The notes: generated by a model from the sequence alone, not told the origin. Positions 1 to 7,990 are shown, counted from the stretch's first letter. The stretch is DNA of 64,000 bases from Bacteroidales bacterium (GCA_017554335.1 JAFZIO010000042.1:1-64000); one strand, 5' to 3'. A program made the numbers and translations.

Positions 1-1641
1 CTTGGATAGATATTCAATCTTGTTGCCGCAGAGGCTGCCGTATGTACGGGCAGTAAGGTCCCAAGTCTCCCCGCTGGTACGGTATGTAAGCGTCAGGGCA
101 TCGGATACGACCGTACGCAGGTCCGGGTTGCCGTGGCTCCGGCTATAAGGCGATTCCTCAAAGATATAGGGATTGAGATAATCCACACTCGGACGGCCGA
201 GGCGACGTGTGTAGGACAATGACAACGAGTTCTTGGAATCTATCTGCCAGGCGGCATTCAGATAAGGCACCACGTTGAAATTGCTGTTGTCGAAGGTAAT
301 ATCCCCGGATGAACTCTTGGAGACGCCCCGGTTCAGGGTATATTCCAGGCGTGCTCCGGCCTTCAGCGTGAGTTTTGCGAACTTGTAGCCATAGCTGGCG
401 TAGGCTGCAAAGATGTGCTGCTTGTAGTCCAGGTCGTTGACGTTGGAATTGTCGATGTTCCACTGCTTCGCCGCGTAGTCCCACAGTTCATCCTGGGAAT
501 CAGCCACGTGGGAGCGCAGCGTGTACTTGGTACCGGCTTCAATCTGATGCTTCTTTAGTAAGGTGGCAAAAAAATCAATCTGGCCGATCTGCTGGATGGT
601 GTGCTCGGTATTGAAGGAATGGCGGTGGTAATCCGTGCAGTTCAGGACCGGCTCTACGATGATATGGTTATCCGTGCTGTTGGGATTGCCGTCAATAGAA
701 TAGCTGAAGGTAAGGATTCCTCCATCGTCCCGGAAGGTCTTCTGGTAAGCCAGCTCACCGGAGAAAGTGTTGTAGCGGTCGGTACGGACCGTAGGCTCCT
801 GCATCTCGATGGTCTTGACACGGCCGGTATTCCAGAATGTCTCTGTGATGTCATACTCCCCAAGCATCTTTTGGGAATTGGCCCAGCCGGAGAGGGTGAT
901 GAGGTTCAATGAATCTGGTTCGTAGCTTGCCTCCAGGGAGAATGCGCCGGCAGAGTAGATATTGTCGCTTGTAAAGTCCAAGCGCTGGTAGCGGTGGTCA
1001 TCGCTGGTGTAATTCTCAATGTCAGTCAGGCCGTGTATCAGTGGATTCGGGAAATACGTCCCGCTGGCATTGGCGCTGAAGGTGAACTTGCCAAGCTGGG
1101 CATTGATATATCCGTTCCCTCCTGCTGACCCCAATGTGCCGCCTTGTGCGCTCAGGGAACCGCTGTAACCGGATTTCAGTCGCTTGGCCATAACGATATT
1201 GATGATGCCGCCGATGCCTTCCGCATCGTACTTGACGGGCGGATTGGTAATGACCTGGATCTCCTTGATGGAGGAGGCCGGAATAGTCTTGATAAGTTGG
1301 TCGAAGTTCCGGGCCAGCATCCCCGTAGGCCTTCCGTTCACGAGGACCTTGTAATCCGTAGAGCCGTTCAGCAGTACCTTATCCTCGCCGTTGATGCTGA
1401 GCATCGGTACGTTCCTGAGAATATCGATAAGATTGCCGCCTTCCGCCATTGGGTCTGCCTGCACGTTATAGGTAAGTTTGTCGGCGTCGGTTTTAATCAG
1501 TTCCTGCCGTGCCACAACGGTGGCTTCTTTGAGTTTCTGTACGGTACTCAGGGAATCCGGCTGGGCAGTTTCCGGTTCCTGCGCCCTGGCGGCGAAGCCT
1601 ATGAACAGAGCAGCAGTAAGAATGATTGTCTTTGCATTCAT
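1..1641 (-). CDS. TonB-dependent outer-membrane receptor, C-terminus cut by window edge
   Basis: An open frame of 547 codons runs from ATG at 1641 to base 1 without a stop, so the C-terminal barrel strands lie outside the window. The first ~20 residues (MNAKTIILTAALFIGFAARA) form a signal peptide. A plug domain follows (about residues 45-150, with NVPMLSINGEDKVLLNG and TNPPVKYDAEGIGGIINIVM), then many aromatic alternating segments typical of the outer-membrane beta-barrel family-3 type common in Bacteroidetes. There is no carboxypeptidase-like N-terminal extension. It probably imports a substrate across the outer membrane with TonB, but no partner in the window shows which one. Confidence 0.85.
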   Translation of the reverse strand, partial: MNAKTIILTAALFIGFAARAQEPETAQPDSLSTVQKLKEATVVARQELIKTDADKLTYNVQADPMAEGGNLIDILRNVPMLSINGEDKVLLNGSTDYKVLVNGRPTGMLARNFDQLIKTIPASSIKEIQVITNPPVKYDAEGIGGIINIVMAKRLKSGYSGSLSAQGGTLGSAGGNGYINAQLGKFTFSANASGTYFPNPLIHGLTDIENYTSDDHRYQRLDFTSDNIYSAGAFSLEASYEPDSLNLITLSGWANSQKMLGEYDITETFWNTGRVKTIEMQEPTVRTDRYNTFSGELAYQKTFRDDGGILTFSYSIDGNPNSTDNHIIVEPVLNCTDYHRHSFNTEHTIQQIGQIDFFATLLKKHQIEAGTKYTLRSHVADSQDELWDYAAKQWNIDNSNVNDLDYKQHIFAAYASYGYKFAKLTLKAGARLEYTLNRGVSKSSSGDITFDNSNFNVVPYLNAAWQIDSKNSLSLSYTRRLGRPSVDYLNPYIFEESPYSRSHGNPDLRTVVSDALTLTYRTSGETWDLTARTYGSLCGNKIEYLSK

Positions 1642-1666
1642 TGCTTTTCATTGAGCTTTGCTAACG

Positions 1667-1674
1667 CAAAATTA
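1667..1674 (-). promoter_or_regulatory. Candidate -7 box for the outer-membrane receptor gene
   Basis: On the minus strand this reads TAATTTTG, matching the Bacteroidetes TAnnTTTG box. It would place transcription start near 1662, about 20 nt before the ATG. Two further matches lie upstream at 1708-1715 (TATTTTTG) and 1769-1776 (TACCTTTG), so the active one is uncertain. Confidence 0.4.
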
Positions 1675-1821
1675 CCCGGGAAAAGTTTTACAAGGTACGA
1701 TACATAGCAAAAATATCAGGCCGAATATGTAGTTCTCGAAATTGCGCATGGGTTATCGTATGCAGACGCAAAGGTAGCGATTATTCCCGTTCTCGTCAAT
1801 CACATCCGCCCCCTTCAATTC

Positions 1822-1940
1822 CATTTTTGGCCCGCGACGTGACTCTGGAGCCCCACTGAATCACGTCGCAAGCGTATTTCACCACTTTTCACCCCAAAAC
1901 CGCCTGCGACGTGACCAAACGGGCTGCAGCAGTCACTTCA
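1822..1940 (+). repeat. Two-hairpin REP/BIME-like repeat, copy A
   Basis: This ~118-bp element is a diverged copy of the repeats at 43383-43500 (inverted) and 47422-47542. Hairpin 1 has perfect arms GCGACGTGA and TCACGTCGC around a spacer containing CTCTGGAG. Hairpin 2 uses GACGTGAC and GTCACTTC with one mismatch. Conserved blocks are CATTTTTGGCC, GACGTGACTCTGGAG, CCCAAAACC and CAGTCACTTC. It lies downstream of the YjdI/GNAT gene and its last block contains that gene's stop codon. The rest of the 1642-1932 spacer holds only promoter-like sequence for the receptor gene. Confidence 0.75.
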
Positions 1941-2445
1941 GCTGTAAATCTTCCTCACAGATACCGGCCATAAGCTTCTTGGCGTAGGAACAAACCGGCA
2001 GAACCTTGACACCCTTGGCGTGGGCGGCCTCAATCACTTTTAGGACAAGCTTCCGGGCAATGCCCTTGCCCTCATAAGCCTTACGGACGCCGGTATGCAT
2101 AATGGTCCATCTATCACCCGAGTCTTCAAATTCGCATTCGCCGATGAGTTCTCCGCGATCGTATGCTACGGCCCGGTCCAGTTCTTCCTCAAAGACTACC
2201 GAAATGGGATTCAGCAGTTCATACTGCAGGGCCTTGGACGGGCAGCGGTCGATGATATCGGCAATCTCTGTGGCGGGCGCCTGGGACAGGTCAATCCAGG
2301 GACGGCGCTGGGGGTTGAACACGTTGAAGTTGCCACGGGCGCATTCGCCAGCGTGCTGGCAAATACGGGGTTTCCAGAACACCTGGATATCCTCGTTCTC
2401 GTAGGTCTTATAGCCTTGAGCTTCGAGTTCTTCTTTCTTGGTCAT
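1933..2445 (-). CDS. YjdI-type (4Fe-4S) domain fused to GNAT acetyltransferase
   Basis: Of 170 residues, the first ~75 carry a single divergent Fe-S module: CQHAGEC followed by DRCPSKAL, as in YjdI/Fer4_19 proteins. The C-terminal ~90 residues look like the small YjdJ-type acyl-CoA N-acetyltransferases, with VRKAYEGKGIARKLV as the likely CoA loop and LPVCSYAKK after it. In other bacteria the two halves can be separate adjacent genes, so this is a natural fusion. The ATG at 2445 (MTKKEELE) is preferred over one at 2466, which would lie inside the promoter box. Substrates are unknown. The stop codon lies in repeat copy A. Confidence 0.75.
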   Translation of the reverse strand: MTKKEELEAQGYKTYENEDIQVFWKPRICQHAGECARGNFNVFNPQRRPWIDLSQAPATEIADIIDRCPSKALQYELLNPISVVFEEELDRAVAYDRGELIGECEFEDSGDRWTIMHTGVRKAYEGKGIARKLVLKVIEAAHAKGVKVLPVCSYAKKLMAGICEEDLQLK

Positions 2446-2465
2446 GATATATGTGTAATGTATCA

Positions 2466-2473
2466 CAAAAATA
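2466..2473 (-). promoter_or_regulatory. -7 box for the YjdI/GNAT gene
   Basis: Reads TATTTTTG on the minus strand, a full TAnnTTTG match. It predicts a start of transcription near 2461 and supports translation from the ATG at 2445. Confidence 0.55.
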
Positions 2474-2507
2474 GCATAATAATTGCGATTTAATGCCAGG
2501 CTTTATT

Positions 2508-2515
2508 TACTTTTG
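2508..2515 (+). promoter_or_regulatory. -7 box four bases before an ATG (SGNH hydrolase)
   Basis: TACTTTTG matches TAnnTTTG. Transcription would begin at about 2520, which is the A of the ATG, so the mRNA is predicted to be leaderless or nearly so. Confidence 0.55.
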
Positions 2516-2519
2516 CATT

Positions 2520-3101
2520 ATGGTTAAGATAGCATGCATAGGAGACAGCATTACCTGGGGCTTTACGATTCTGAAGCGTCATAAGGACAGTTATCCGGCG
2601 GTGCTTCAGCAATTGCTGGGAAGCGGATTCAAAGTGCGGAACTTCGGCGTCAACAATGCGTGCGCCAACTTTGGCGGTGACCTGCCTTACGGACGCCTGA
2701 GGCCTTTCCGCCTGGCCCTGTCGTTCAATCCGGACATAGTGATAATTATGCTTGGAACCAACGACACCAAGCGTTTTAACTTCGAACGCGGGCACTTCCT
2801 AAGCGGTTACGAGTCTATCGTGGACAGCTTCGTCTCTGCTGAGAATAAACCGACGGTTTACCTTATGACTCCCCCGCCCGTCTTCAGCAGCATCGGCCTG
2901 GATGCCTTCACCCTGAACAACGACATTCTGAACAAAGATATTATCCCTGGTATTCGCAGTACCGCTACGGAAAAGGGCTTAAAACTAATTGACATCAACT
3001 CCGTCATCCAAAGCAAAGAACTCACTAACGACGGGGTGCACCCCAGCAAAGACGGCGCCAGGCTCATAGCAGAAACGGTGTACGCTGCTATAAGCAATTG
3101 A
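2520..3101 (+). CDS. SGNH/GDSL-family esterase or lipase
   Basis: This is a 193-residue single-domain SGNH hydrolase without a signal peptide, so it is probably cytoplasmic. Block I is GDSIT near residue 9 (catalytic Ser), block III is LGTNDTK (Asn of the oxyanion hole), and block V is DGVHPSKDG near the C-terminus (Asp and His of the catalytic set). Length and block order fit lysophospholipase-L1/acyl-esterase proteins. The start at 2520 is chosen over an in-frame ATG at 2493 because the latter lies upstream of the promoter box. The gene stands alone, and its substrate cannot be deduced. Confidence 0.85.
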   Translation: MVKIACIGDSITWGFTILKRHKDSYPAVLQQLLGSGFKVRNFGVNNACANFGGDLPYGRLRPFRLALSFNPDIVIIMLGTNDTKRFNFERGHFLSGYESIVDSFVSAENKPTVYLMTPPPVFSSIGLDAFTLNNDILNKDIIPGIRSTATEKGLKLIDINSVIQSKELTNDGVHPSKDGARLIAETVYAAISN

Positions 3102-3104
3102 TAT

Positions 3105-3683
3105 TCAGTCGTGATAGTCGCTGTCTTTTGACTCGAATTTCACGGTCTCAGGTACCATGTATCTGCCAATCAGTGTAGGATAGGCTTCAACGGCATCGCG
3201 GAAGGTGAGGCCGGCGTTCTCCCGCAGCCAGCTTTGGAATTCGACCTTGAAACGGAATGAGGGCCCCAGATACTGCTCGAAGAAAGCACGCAGGTCCTGA
3301 GAGCAAACGATGTTGGGGGAGATGGCCTCATCCAAAGAGACGGGCACCTGGCGGTTGACCGCACTTCTTTTGGCCTTTGACTTGCCGGACATAAGTTCCG
3401 GTACCGTTGCGCGAACGATATCTTCCAGATAGTCCCGGTCGTCTACATTCGTGATATAGAAATGGTCCCGGGCGCTGGGATACGGCGGCCGAAGCACCAC
3501 TTCGTCCAGAACAGCCTCGCCTGCATCAGTCTGTTTAATGAATAGGTTGTTGTCGCAAATCAGACCGAACAAAACTCCGTCGCAGTAGATACAATAGTCC
3601 CCCATCATCTTCTTCACGGCAATTTCACCGGCGCCGGAGCACTGGTCCACAATAAATTGAACAAAATCCGAGCTACAAGCCAT
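3105..3683 (-). CDS. TfoX N-terminal-like protein with DUF6434-like C-terminus
   Basis: This 192-residue protein starts with a TfoX_N-like domain (about 1-105; VKKMMGDYCIYCDGVLFGLI). Its C-terminal half (about 115-190; DEAISPNIVCSQDLRAFFEQ and FRDAVEAY) resembles the small DUF6434 domain. In Gammaproteobacteria TfoX/Sxy regulates competence; in Bacteroidetes the fold is widespread with no proven role. The ATG at 3683 is preferred over the frame's first start at 3746 because it overlaps the upstream gene by only 11 bp. It is the last gene of a five-gene operon. Confidence 0.75.
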   Translation of the reverse strand: MACSSDFVQFIVDQCSGAGEIAVKKMMGDYCIYCDGVLFGLICDNNLFIKQTDAGEAVLDEVVLRPPYPSARDHFYITNVDDRDYLEDIVRATVPELMSGKSKAKRSAVNRQVPVSLDEAISPNIVCSQDLRAFFEQYLGPSFRFKVEFQSWLRENAGLTFRDAVEAYPTLIGRYMVPETVKFESKDSDYHD

Positions 3684-5424
3684 AATAATTATTTGTTTTC
3701 TGATAAGCGAGCCGTTCGTCGCCTGAGGCGAGATATATGATGCCACAGTACTTGAAACCGTATTTCAGGATATTGTGCTGCATGATGAGATTGTCCCTAT
3801 GGGTATCTATTCGTATGTTCCTGTCGTGGGCGAAACACCAGTCCATGATGGCATTAAATACACCGTGCACCTCAGGATAGCTGCCGATACGATGAACTAC
3901 ATGATACGGAAGTGTGTTTTCCAGCCACTTGCCTTCATAGATTGTCGCGTACGTAGGTTCAGGAGATGGGATATAAGCGAAGTATCCTACTACCCTCTCC
4001 TTTTGCATGACCACGAATCCATAGCCGCTGTCTATATCATTACAGATAACGTCCTTAGAAGGATAGCCATTCACCCACTGACCGAGGTTGCCTGATTCCC
4101 GCATTATGCCTTTGGCCGCTTCCAGAACCGCCATTATTGCATCCGTATCTTCTGTATTTGCTGCCCTGACGCTAAGGAAGTTCAGTCTCAGAACCCTGAT
4201 CGGAGTGTCTTTTCCTTGTTCCAGGTCTACTACCGTCTCTCCGGTGGGAATAAAACCGCACTTCTCCATCACGCGGCCAGATGCCGGATTGTCTATGAAG
4301 TGGCCGCTGATGAGCGACTTGATGCCGGTGGTTTCGCGGATGTGGTCAAGCATCAGCCGGAGCGCCTCTGTGCAGATGCCACGGTTCCAGTAGGGCCGGC
4401 CCACCCAGTAGCCGATAAGGGGCTCCCCTTCCCGCGCAGGCAGGTTGCATTGGCACGACGGGCCATAACCCATAGCGCCGACAGGCTCACCCGTTTCCTT
4501 CAGCACGATGGCCCAGGTGTTAGTGGCGTCGTTGAATACGGTACGGATTATCTCCAGACTCTCCTCCACGCTTTTGTGCGGCGGCCAGCCGGCACGGGGT
4601 CCGACCTCAGGGTCAGAAGCGTATTTGAACAGCGCCGGAGCATCACTCTCCCGCCAGGAGCGCAACATTATTCTGTCTGTTTCCATCAGATTAGACAGCA
4701 ACTTGATTCTCCGGGCAATCTCTTCCGGGTGGTCTACAAGGAGCTGTCCATGATTCATGCCTGGGAACACCTCCACATGGGCTTCCGGGCACAACTTGAG
4801 CAGATGATCCACCTGCGGCTTGGCTACGAAAGCCTCTTTTGTGCCGTACCAGAAATGGATATCTGCCCCGTGGATGGACTCCAGCTTATTGGTGTAGACG
4901 TCCTTGTATCCGTCCCGTACGGCTTTGCCTTTGCCGTATGGCCATACCTTCTTGCATTCATCCAGCAGTACGTCGAAGTAATGCGAATGGAACACCCACC
5001 TCCAGAAGCCTGTCCAGTGGTAGCAGGTCCACACATTGAGGCTCTGGTAGTATCGCAGCGGGTCAACGCTCCATTTGGAAAGCGGCAGCAGAGGCGCTGC
5101 GTCCATGATGGCGTGATCGATGACGATCTCATTCCGTTCCAGAATCCTGGACAATATCTTACCGCCCAGTGACAGGCCGTACGCAACGTCCAGGTGGCCG
5201 TTCAGGTTCTTCTGAACATACCCTATGGCCTGTGCAGCCTGGTCGTCGACGGAGGTGAAGACTGACTCCTGTCCTATCAGGAAACCGTCAATGCCAACCG
5301 CAACCATGTAGTACTGATCCTTCAAGAGTTCAATCAGCGGCAGGAATATCTCATAGGATACCCCCAGCCCCGGAATCAGCAGCAAGGACTGATTCTCCTT
5401 ATTTCCGTAGGTGTTGAATGTCAT
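3673..5424 (-). CDS. Three-domain fusion: alpha/beta hydrolase - GNAT - GNAT
   Basis: The frame is continuous for 583 residues. Residues 1-245 form an alpha/beta hydrolase: oxyanion region LLLIPGLG, nucleophile elbow GLSLG (Ser85), and a late His225 in PGMNHGQ. Residues 247-417 form a RimJ/RimL-type acetyltransferase (METDRIMLRSW; YWVGRPYWNRGICTEAL as CoA-binding loop; NPASGRVMEKCGF). Residues 419-583 form a second, diverged GNAT (DTDAIMAVLEAAKGIM; IRIDTHRDN; HNILKYGFKYCG). No signal peptide is present, so it is cytoplasmic. The middle domain begins with a natural Met247, as if separate genes had merged. Small-molecule acylation and deacylation is plausible but unproven. Confidence 0.8.
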   Translation of the reverse strand: MTFNTYGNKENQSLLLIPGLGVSYEIFLPLIELLKDQYYMVAVGIDGFLIGQESVFTSVDDQAAQAIGYVQKNLNGHLDVAYGLSLGGKILSRILERNEIVIDHAIMDAAPLLPLSKWSVDPLRYYQSLNVWTCYHWTGFWRWVFHSHYFDVLLDECKKVWPYGKGKAVRDGYKDVYTNKLESIHGADIHFWYGTKEAFVAKPQVDHLLKLCPEAHVEVFPGMNHGQLLVDHPEEIARRIKLLSNLMETDRIMLRSWRESDAPALFKYASDPEVGPRAGWPPHKSVEESLEIIRTVFNDATNTWAIVLKETGEPVGAMGYGPSCQCNLPAREGEPLIGYWVGRPYWNRGICTEALRLMLDHIRETTGIKSLISGHFIDNPASGRVMEKCGFIPTGETVVDLEQGKDTPIRVLRLNFLSVRAANTEDTDAIMAVLEAAKGIMRESGNLGQWVNGYPSKDVICNDIDSGYGFVVMQKERVVGYFAYIPSPEPTYATIYEGKWLENTLPYHVVHRIGSYPEVHGVFNAIMDWCFAHDRNIRIDTHRDNLIMQHNILKYGFKYCGIIYLASGDERLAYQKTNNYYGL

Positions 5425-5425
5425 A

Positions 5426-6001
5426 TTATTTCAATCTTCCAAAATCATCCCAGCCGGGAAGCATTTTGCCGTCGTGGCAGTACTGAACAAACTTACAAAG
5501 GGCATTTTGAGCTTCTTCTTCACGGCCAGACCGCCTATAACCCTGAATGAAGTCCACACGGATGCGACGGTAGGTCTCAGGGAATGAGTTGTAATTGGCC
5601 CAGGCTGTTCTATCGGCCTTGATGGCCTCCAGCACCCAATCTTCAAAGACGAACAGGGACGGCTCCAGATCTGGAGCTACTGCCAATCCTGCCGGCGTCA
5701 TCTCCCCTGTTTGAACCAGTCTGCGGCAACGGATCAGATTGCGTTCGCACCAGTTGCTCCGCTTGCGGCGCGGCGTGAAATGTTGGATTGGCTTTCCATC
5801 GTCAATCTTTTTCTGGGTACTGTCTATCCAGCCGAAACACAGGGCCACCTCCACGGCATCCACATACCGCACCACGCCGGGACAGTCTTCCGCGGCCCGG
5901 TTAATGCGCAACCAGAAATCACTCACTTTGTCGTGATTCTCCTGATACCACCGGTACAACTCATCGCGGCTGTGTATGTCCAGCAGGTTGTTTACCTCCA
6001 T
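5426..6001 (-). CDS. YdeI/OmpD-associated family protein
   Basis: This 191-residue soluble protein has the family's hallmark block YVDAVEVALCFGWIDS around residues 45-60, then TPRRKRSNWCERN and the MTPAGLAVA motif. YdeI-type proteins have been linked to peptide-antibiotic and bacteriocin tolerance in some bacteria, but the biochemical role is not established. It lies one base from each neighbour in the minus-strand operon, so it is almost certainly co-transcribed with the hydrolase-GNAT fusion and the upstream lipoprotein. Confidence 0.8.
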   Translation of the reverse strand: MEVNNLLDIHSRDELYRWYQENHDKVSDFWLRINRAAEDCPGVVRYVDAVEVALCFGWIDSTQKKIDDGKPIQHFTPRRKRSNWCERNLIRCRRLVQTGEMTPAGLAVAPDLEPSLFVFEDWVLEAIKADRTAWANYNSFPETYRRIRVDFIQGYRRSGREEEAQNALCKFVQYCHDGKMLPGWDDFGRLK

Positions 6002-6002
6002 A

Positions 6003-6668
6003 TCAATGTCTCATAAAAAGATTGTCCACAGTAACATCAACCAGACACTCTGCCTGAGACATTTTCTGAGGGTTCGTTCCGGGCAGGCCCTGAGGGACTT
6101 CCATACCCAGTTGCCCGAAGAGCCATTCCCAGTAAGGCGGCATAGTTCCGTCCGGAGCTTTGAAGTTCATGGGCTCGCTTTCAAAAACAGGCACCCCGGC
6201 GGCATCCAGATAGCTTCTCTGCACCAGTTCCGAGCAATAGAGGTCTTCATTGTCAGGAAGGAACCGGACATCATAGGCACGGCCGCAGAAAGACTTCGCC
6301 TTCTCAACGGCGGCATCGGCATCTACACCTTTCACGCGCTTGACGATGAACTCCGGGTAGCTTCCGTCAGGCAAGGTGAAATCTCTCAGGAATGTATCCA
6401 GCGGATGACGGTCGACACCATGCGCAATGGTGGCATCGATAATCCAGACGCTGTCTTCCTTAACCTCAGCTATGGCCACGTGAATCAGATTCAACACTCC
6501 ATCTTCACCTGTGGCCGAGGCAATCGCCTCATCGACAGAACCCGTTTCCGCATCATAACCTAAAGGAAGGCCCACAAAAACGAGGTCTCCATTCTGAAGA
6601 CGATCTTGATAACGACTACAACTGACAGCCAGATAAACTAAGAAGAAAAACAGGAATATTCGCTTCAT
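6003..6668 (-). CDS. Lipoprotein cysteine hydrolase, permuted papain (YiiX/C92-like) fold
   Basis: This 221-residue protein begins MKRIFLFFFLVYLAVSCSRY, a lipoprotein signal with Cys at residue 17. The body looks like the permuted NlpC/P60 (YiiX/YebB) group. NGDLVFVGLP opens the domain, HVAIAEV supplies the likely catalytic His, and LYCSELVQRSY supplies the late catalytic Cys typical of the permuted order. It probably cleaves amide or ester bonds in the envelope. The ATG at 6668 is chosen because the longer frame has an unlikely charged N-terminus. It overlaps the upstream gene by 4 bp (ATGA). Confidence 0.8.
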   Translation of the reverse strand: MKRIFLFFFLVYLAVSCSRYQDRLQNGDLVFVGLPLGYDAETGSVDEAIASATGEDGVLNLIHVAIAEVKEDSVWIIDATIAHGVDRHPLDTFLRDFTLPDGSYPEFIVKRVKGVDADAAVEKAKSFCGRAYDVRFLPDNEDLYCSELVQRSYLDAAGVPVFESEPMNFKAPDGTMPPYWEWLFGQLGMEVPQGLPGTNPQKMSQAECLVDVTVDNLFMRH

Positions 6669-6976
6669 ATCACTTCCAAATAAAAACTGAACGGGCGGAA
6701 GCCGTCGTTGCAGCTGATCATGGCGCTCATGGGATTCTTCATCCAGCCATCGAAGAAGTTGCCCTCTCCACGGGCCAGAGATTCTGCGAATTCCCGCATG
6801 GAAGACCAGGCCGAAGGGCACAATCCTTCGGGGCATTTGCCATCTACTGAGATCCATTGCTGGCCTTCACGCACATCGCAAGTGTGCTCGATCGGGTTTT
6901 CGTATTTGTCCATCAAATCGCGGTAGATGGTCTGCCGGACGGCTGTGATACGTATAATTACAGGAGAACGATTCAT
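6665..6976 (-). CDS. TIGR04076 family small protein
   Basis: This 103-residue protein has the pattern remembered for TIGR04076: an N-terminal strand (VIIRITAVRQTIYRDLM), the central block CPEGLCPSAW, and CNDGFRPFSFYLE at the end. The family has no assigned function. It is the first gene of the five-gene minus-strand operon, 10 bp from a TATATTTG promoter box and next to three 21-bp-spaced repeats. The stop overlaps the next start by 4 bp, indicating coupled translation. Confidence 0.7.
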   Translation of the reverse strand: MNRSPVIIRITAVRQTIYRDLMDKYENPIEHTCDVREGQQWISVDGKCPEGLCPSAWSSMREFAESLARGEGNFFDGWMKNPMSAMISCNDGFRPFSFYLEVI

Positions 6977-6986
6977 AACTAAGATT

Positions 6987-6994
6987 CAAATATA
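6987..6994 (-). promoter_or_regulatory. -7 box for the five-gene operon
   Basis: Minus strand reads TATATTTG, a full match to TAnnTTTG. Predicted transcription start is near 6982, only about 6 nt before the ATG at 6976. Confidence 0.6.
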
Positions 6995-6998
6995 AGCA

Positions 6999-7049
6999 TT
7001 TCGCCACTAATTCCACCTCTTTCGCCACATATAGCTTATATTTCGCCAC
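6999..7049. promoter_or_regulatory. Three TTTCGCCAC direct repeats at exact 21-bp period
   Basis: Identical 9-mers TTTCGCCAC lie at 6999-7007, 7020-7028 and 7041-7049, each start 21 bp after the last, which is two DNA turns. The array fills most of the spacer between the divergent operon (start 6976) and SDR gene (start 7092). Copies are centred about 21, 42 and 63 bp upstream of the operon start site and about 89, 68 and 47 bp upstream of the SDR start site. The 9-bp site with a 12-bp spacer resembles binding sites of LytTR response regulators, but the protein is unknown. Confidence 0.65.
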
Positions 7050-7078
7050 ATTTCAGACCAACGTAGTAACGGCAGGTC

Positions 7079-7086
7079 TATCTTTG
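7079..7086 (+). promoter_or_regulatory. -7 box for the SDR gene
   Basis: TATCTTTG matches TAnnTTTG and ends five bases before the ATG at 7092. The message is therefore predicted to be leaderless or nearly leaderless. Confidence 0.55.
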
Positions 7087-7091
7087 CGGCC

Positions 7092-7925
7092 ATGAAACTT
7101 CAAGCCAACACCGTGCTGATTACCGGGGCATGCTCCGGAATCGGCAAAATCATGGCAAGGCGCTGCCTCGAAAAGGGCGCCAGCCAGGTAATCATCTGGG
7201 ACATCAACGAACAGGCGATAGCGGCTACGGTCGCAGAACTCTCCGCCCTGGGCAAAGTATTCGGATTCCGCGCAGACATATCAGATCCTGCTTCGGTTGA
7301 AGCTGCATACCAGGCGACCAAAGCCGCCGCCGGAGAGGTCGACATACTCATCAACAACGCCGGCATTATCACCAACAACCTCCCCTTTGCCGAACAGACC
7401 GACAAAGATATCAGCAGGACAATTGACATCAATACCAAGGGCGCGATGTTCGTAGCGCTGCGATACCTGAAAGATATGAAGGCGCGCGGACGCGGGCATA
7501 TATGCAACGTTACTTCTTCCGCCGGCATGCTGGCCCTGCCGAAGATGGCGCTTTACACCGCCTCCAAATGGGCTTCCATAGGCTGGTCCGAGTCGGTACG
7601 CATAGAGCTTACGCGCGAGAAAAGCCCCGTAAAGATTACTACGATTGCCCCATACTTCATCAATACCGGTATGTTCAACGGCATACGTTCCTTCTTTAAA
7701 ATACAGGAACCCGAGGTAGTCGCCAAGAAAACTCTCCGTGCCATAGAAATAGACAAATGGTATAAAGGCATCCCCTTCTCCGAGCACTTCATACGCCTGA
7801 TGCAGGGTATATTCCCGCAGCGCATCTTCGACTTCATTTTCGGTGATGTCTGCGGCCTCTATACCGTAATGGACCATTTCACAGGACGCCAGGAGCACCA
7901 CGAGACCACTCATACAACAAGATAA
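7092..7925 (+). CDS. Short-chain dehydrogenase/reductase
   Basis: This 277-residue classical SDR has a Rossmann cofactor motif TGACSGIG near residue 11 and NNAG near residue 90. The catalytic set is Ser (NVTSSAG), Tyr and Lys (YTASK). The acidic residue after beta-2 (IIWDINE) suggests NAD(H) rather than NADP(H). The C-terminal part is longer than in the shortest SDRs and resembles the retinol-dehydrogenase-like SDR16C branch, so a hydrophobic or lipid-like substrate is possible. It is monocistronic and diverges from the five-gene operon across the repeat array. Confidence 0.85.
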   Translation: MKLQANTVLITGACSGIGKIMARRCLEKGASQVIIWDINEQAIAATVAELSALGKVFGFRADISDPASVEAAYQATKAAAGEVDILINNAGIITNNLPFAEQTDKDISRTIDINTKGAMFVALRYLKDMKARGRGHICNVTSSAGMLALPKMALYTASKWASIGWSESVRIELTREKSPVKITTIAPYFINTGMFNGIRSFFKIQEPEVVAKKTLRAIEIDKWYKGIPFSEHFIRLMQGIFPQRIFDFIFGDVCGLYTVMDHFTGRQEHHETTHTTR

Positions 7926-7949
7926 GTCATATATTATTAGATTATTTAT

Positions 7950-7957
7950 TATATTTG
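7950..7957 (+). promoter_or_regulatory. -7 box for the HdeD-like gene
   Basis: TATATTTG is a full TAnnTTTG match. It places transcription start near 7962 and rules against the in-frame upstream ATG at 7955, supporting the start at 7991. Confidence 0.55.
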
Positions 7958-7990
7958 CGCATAAACCATATAATATTCAATCTAAATCAA

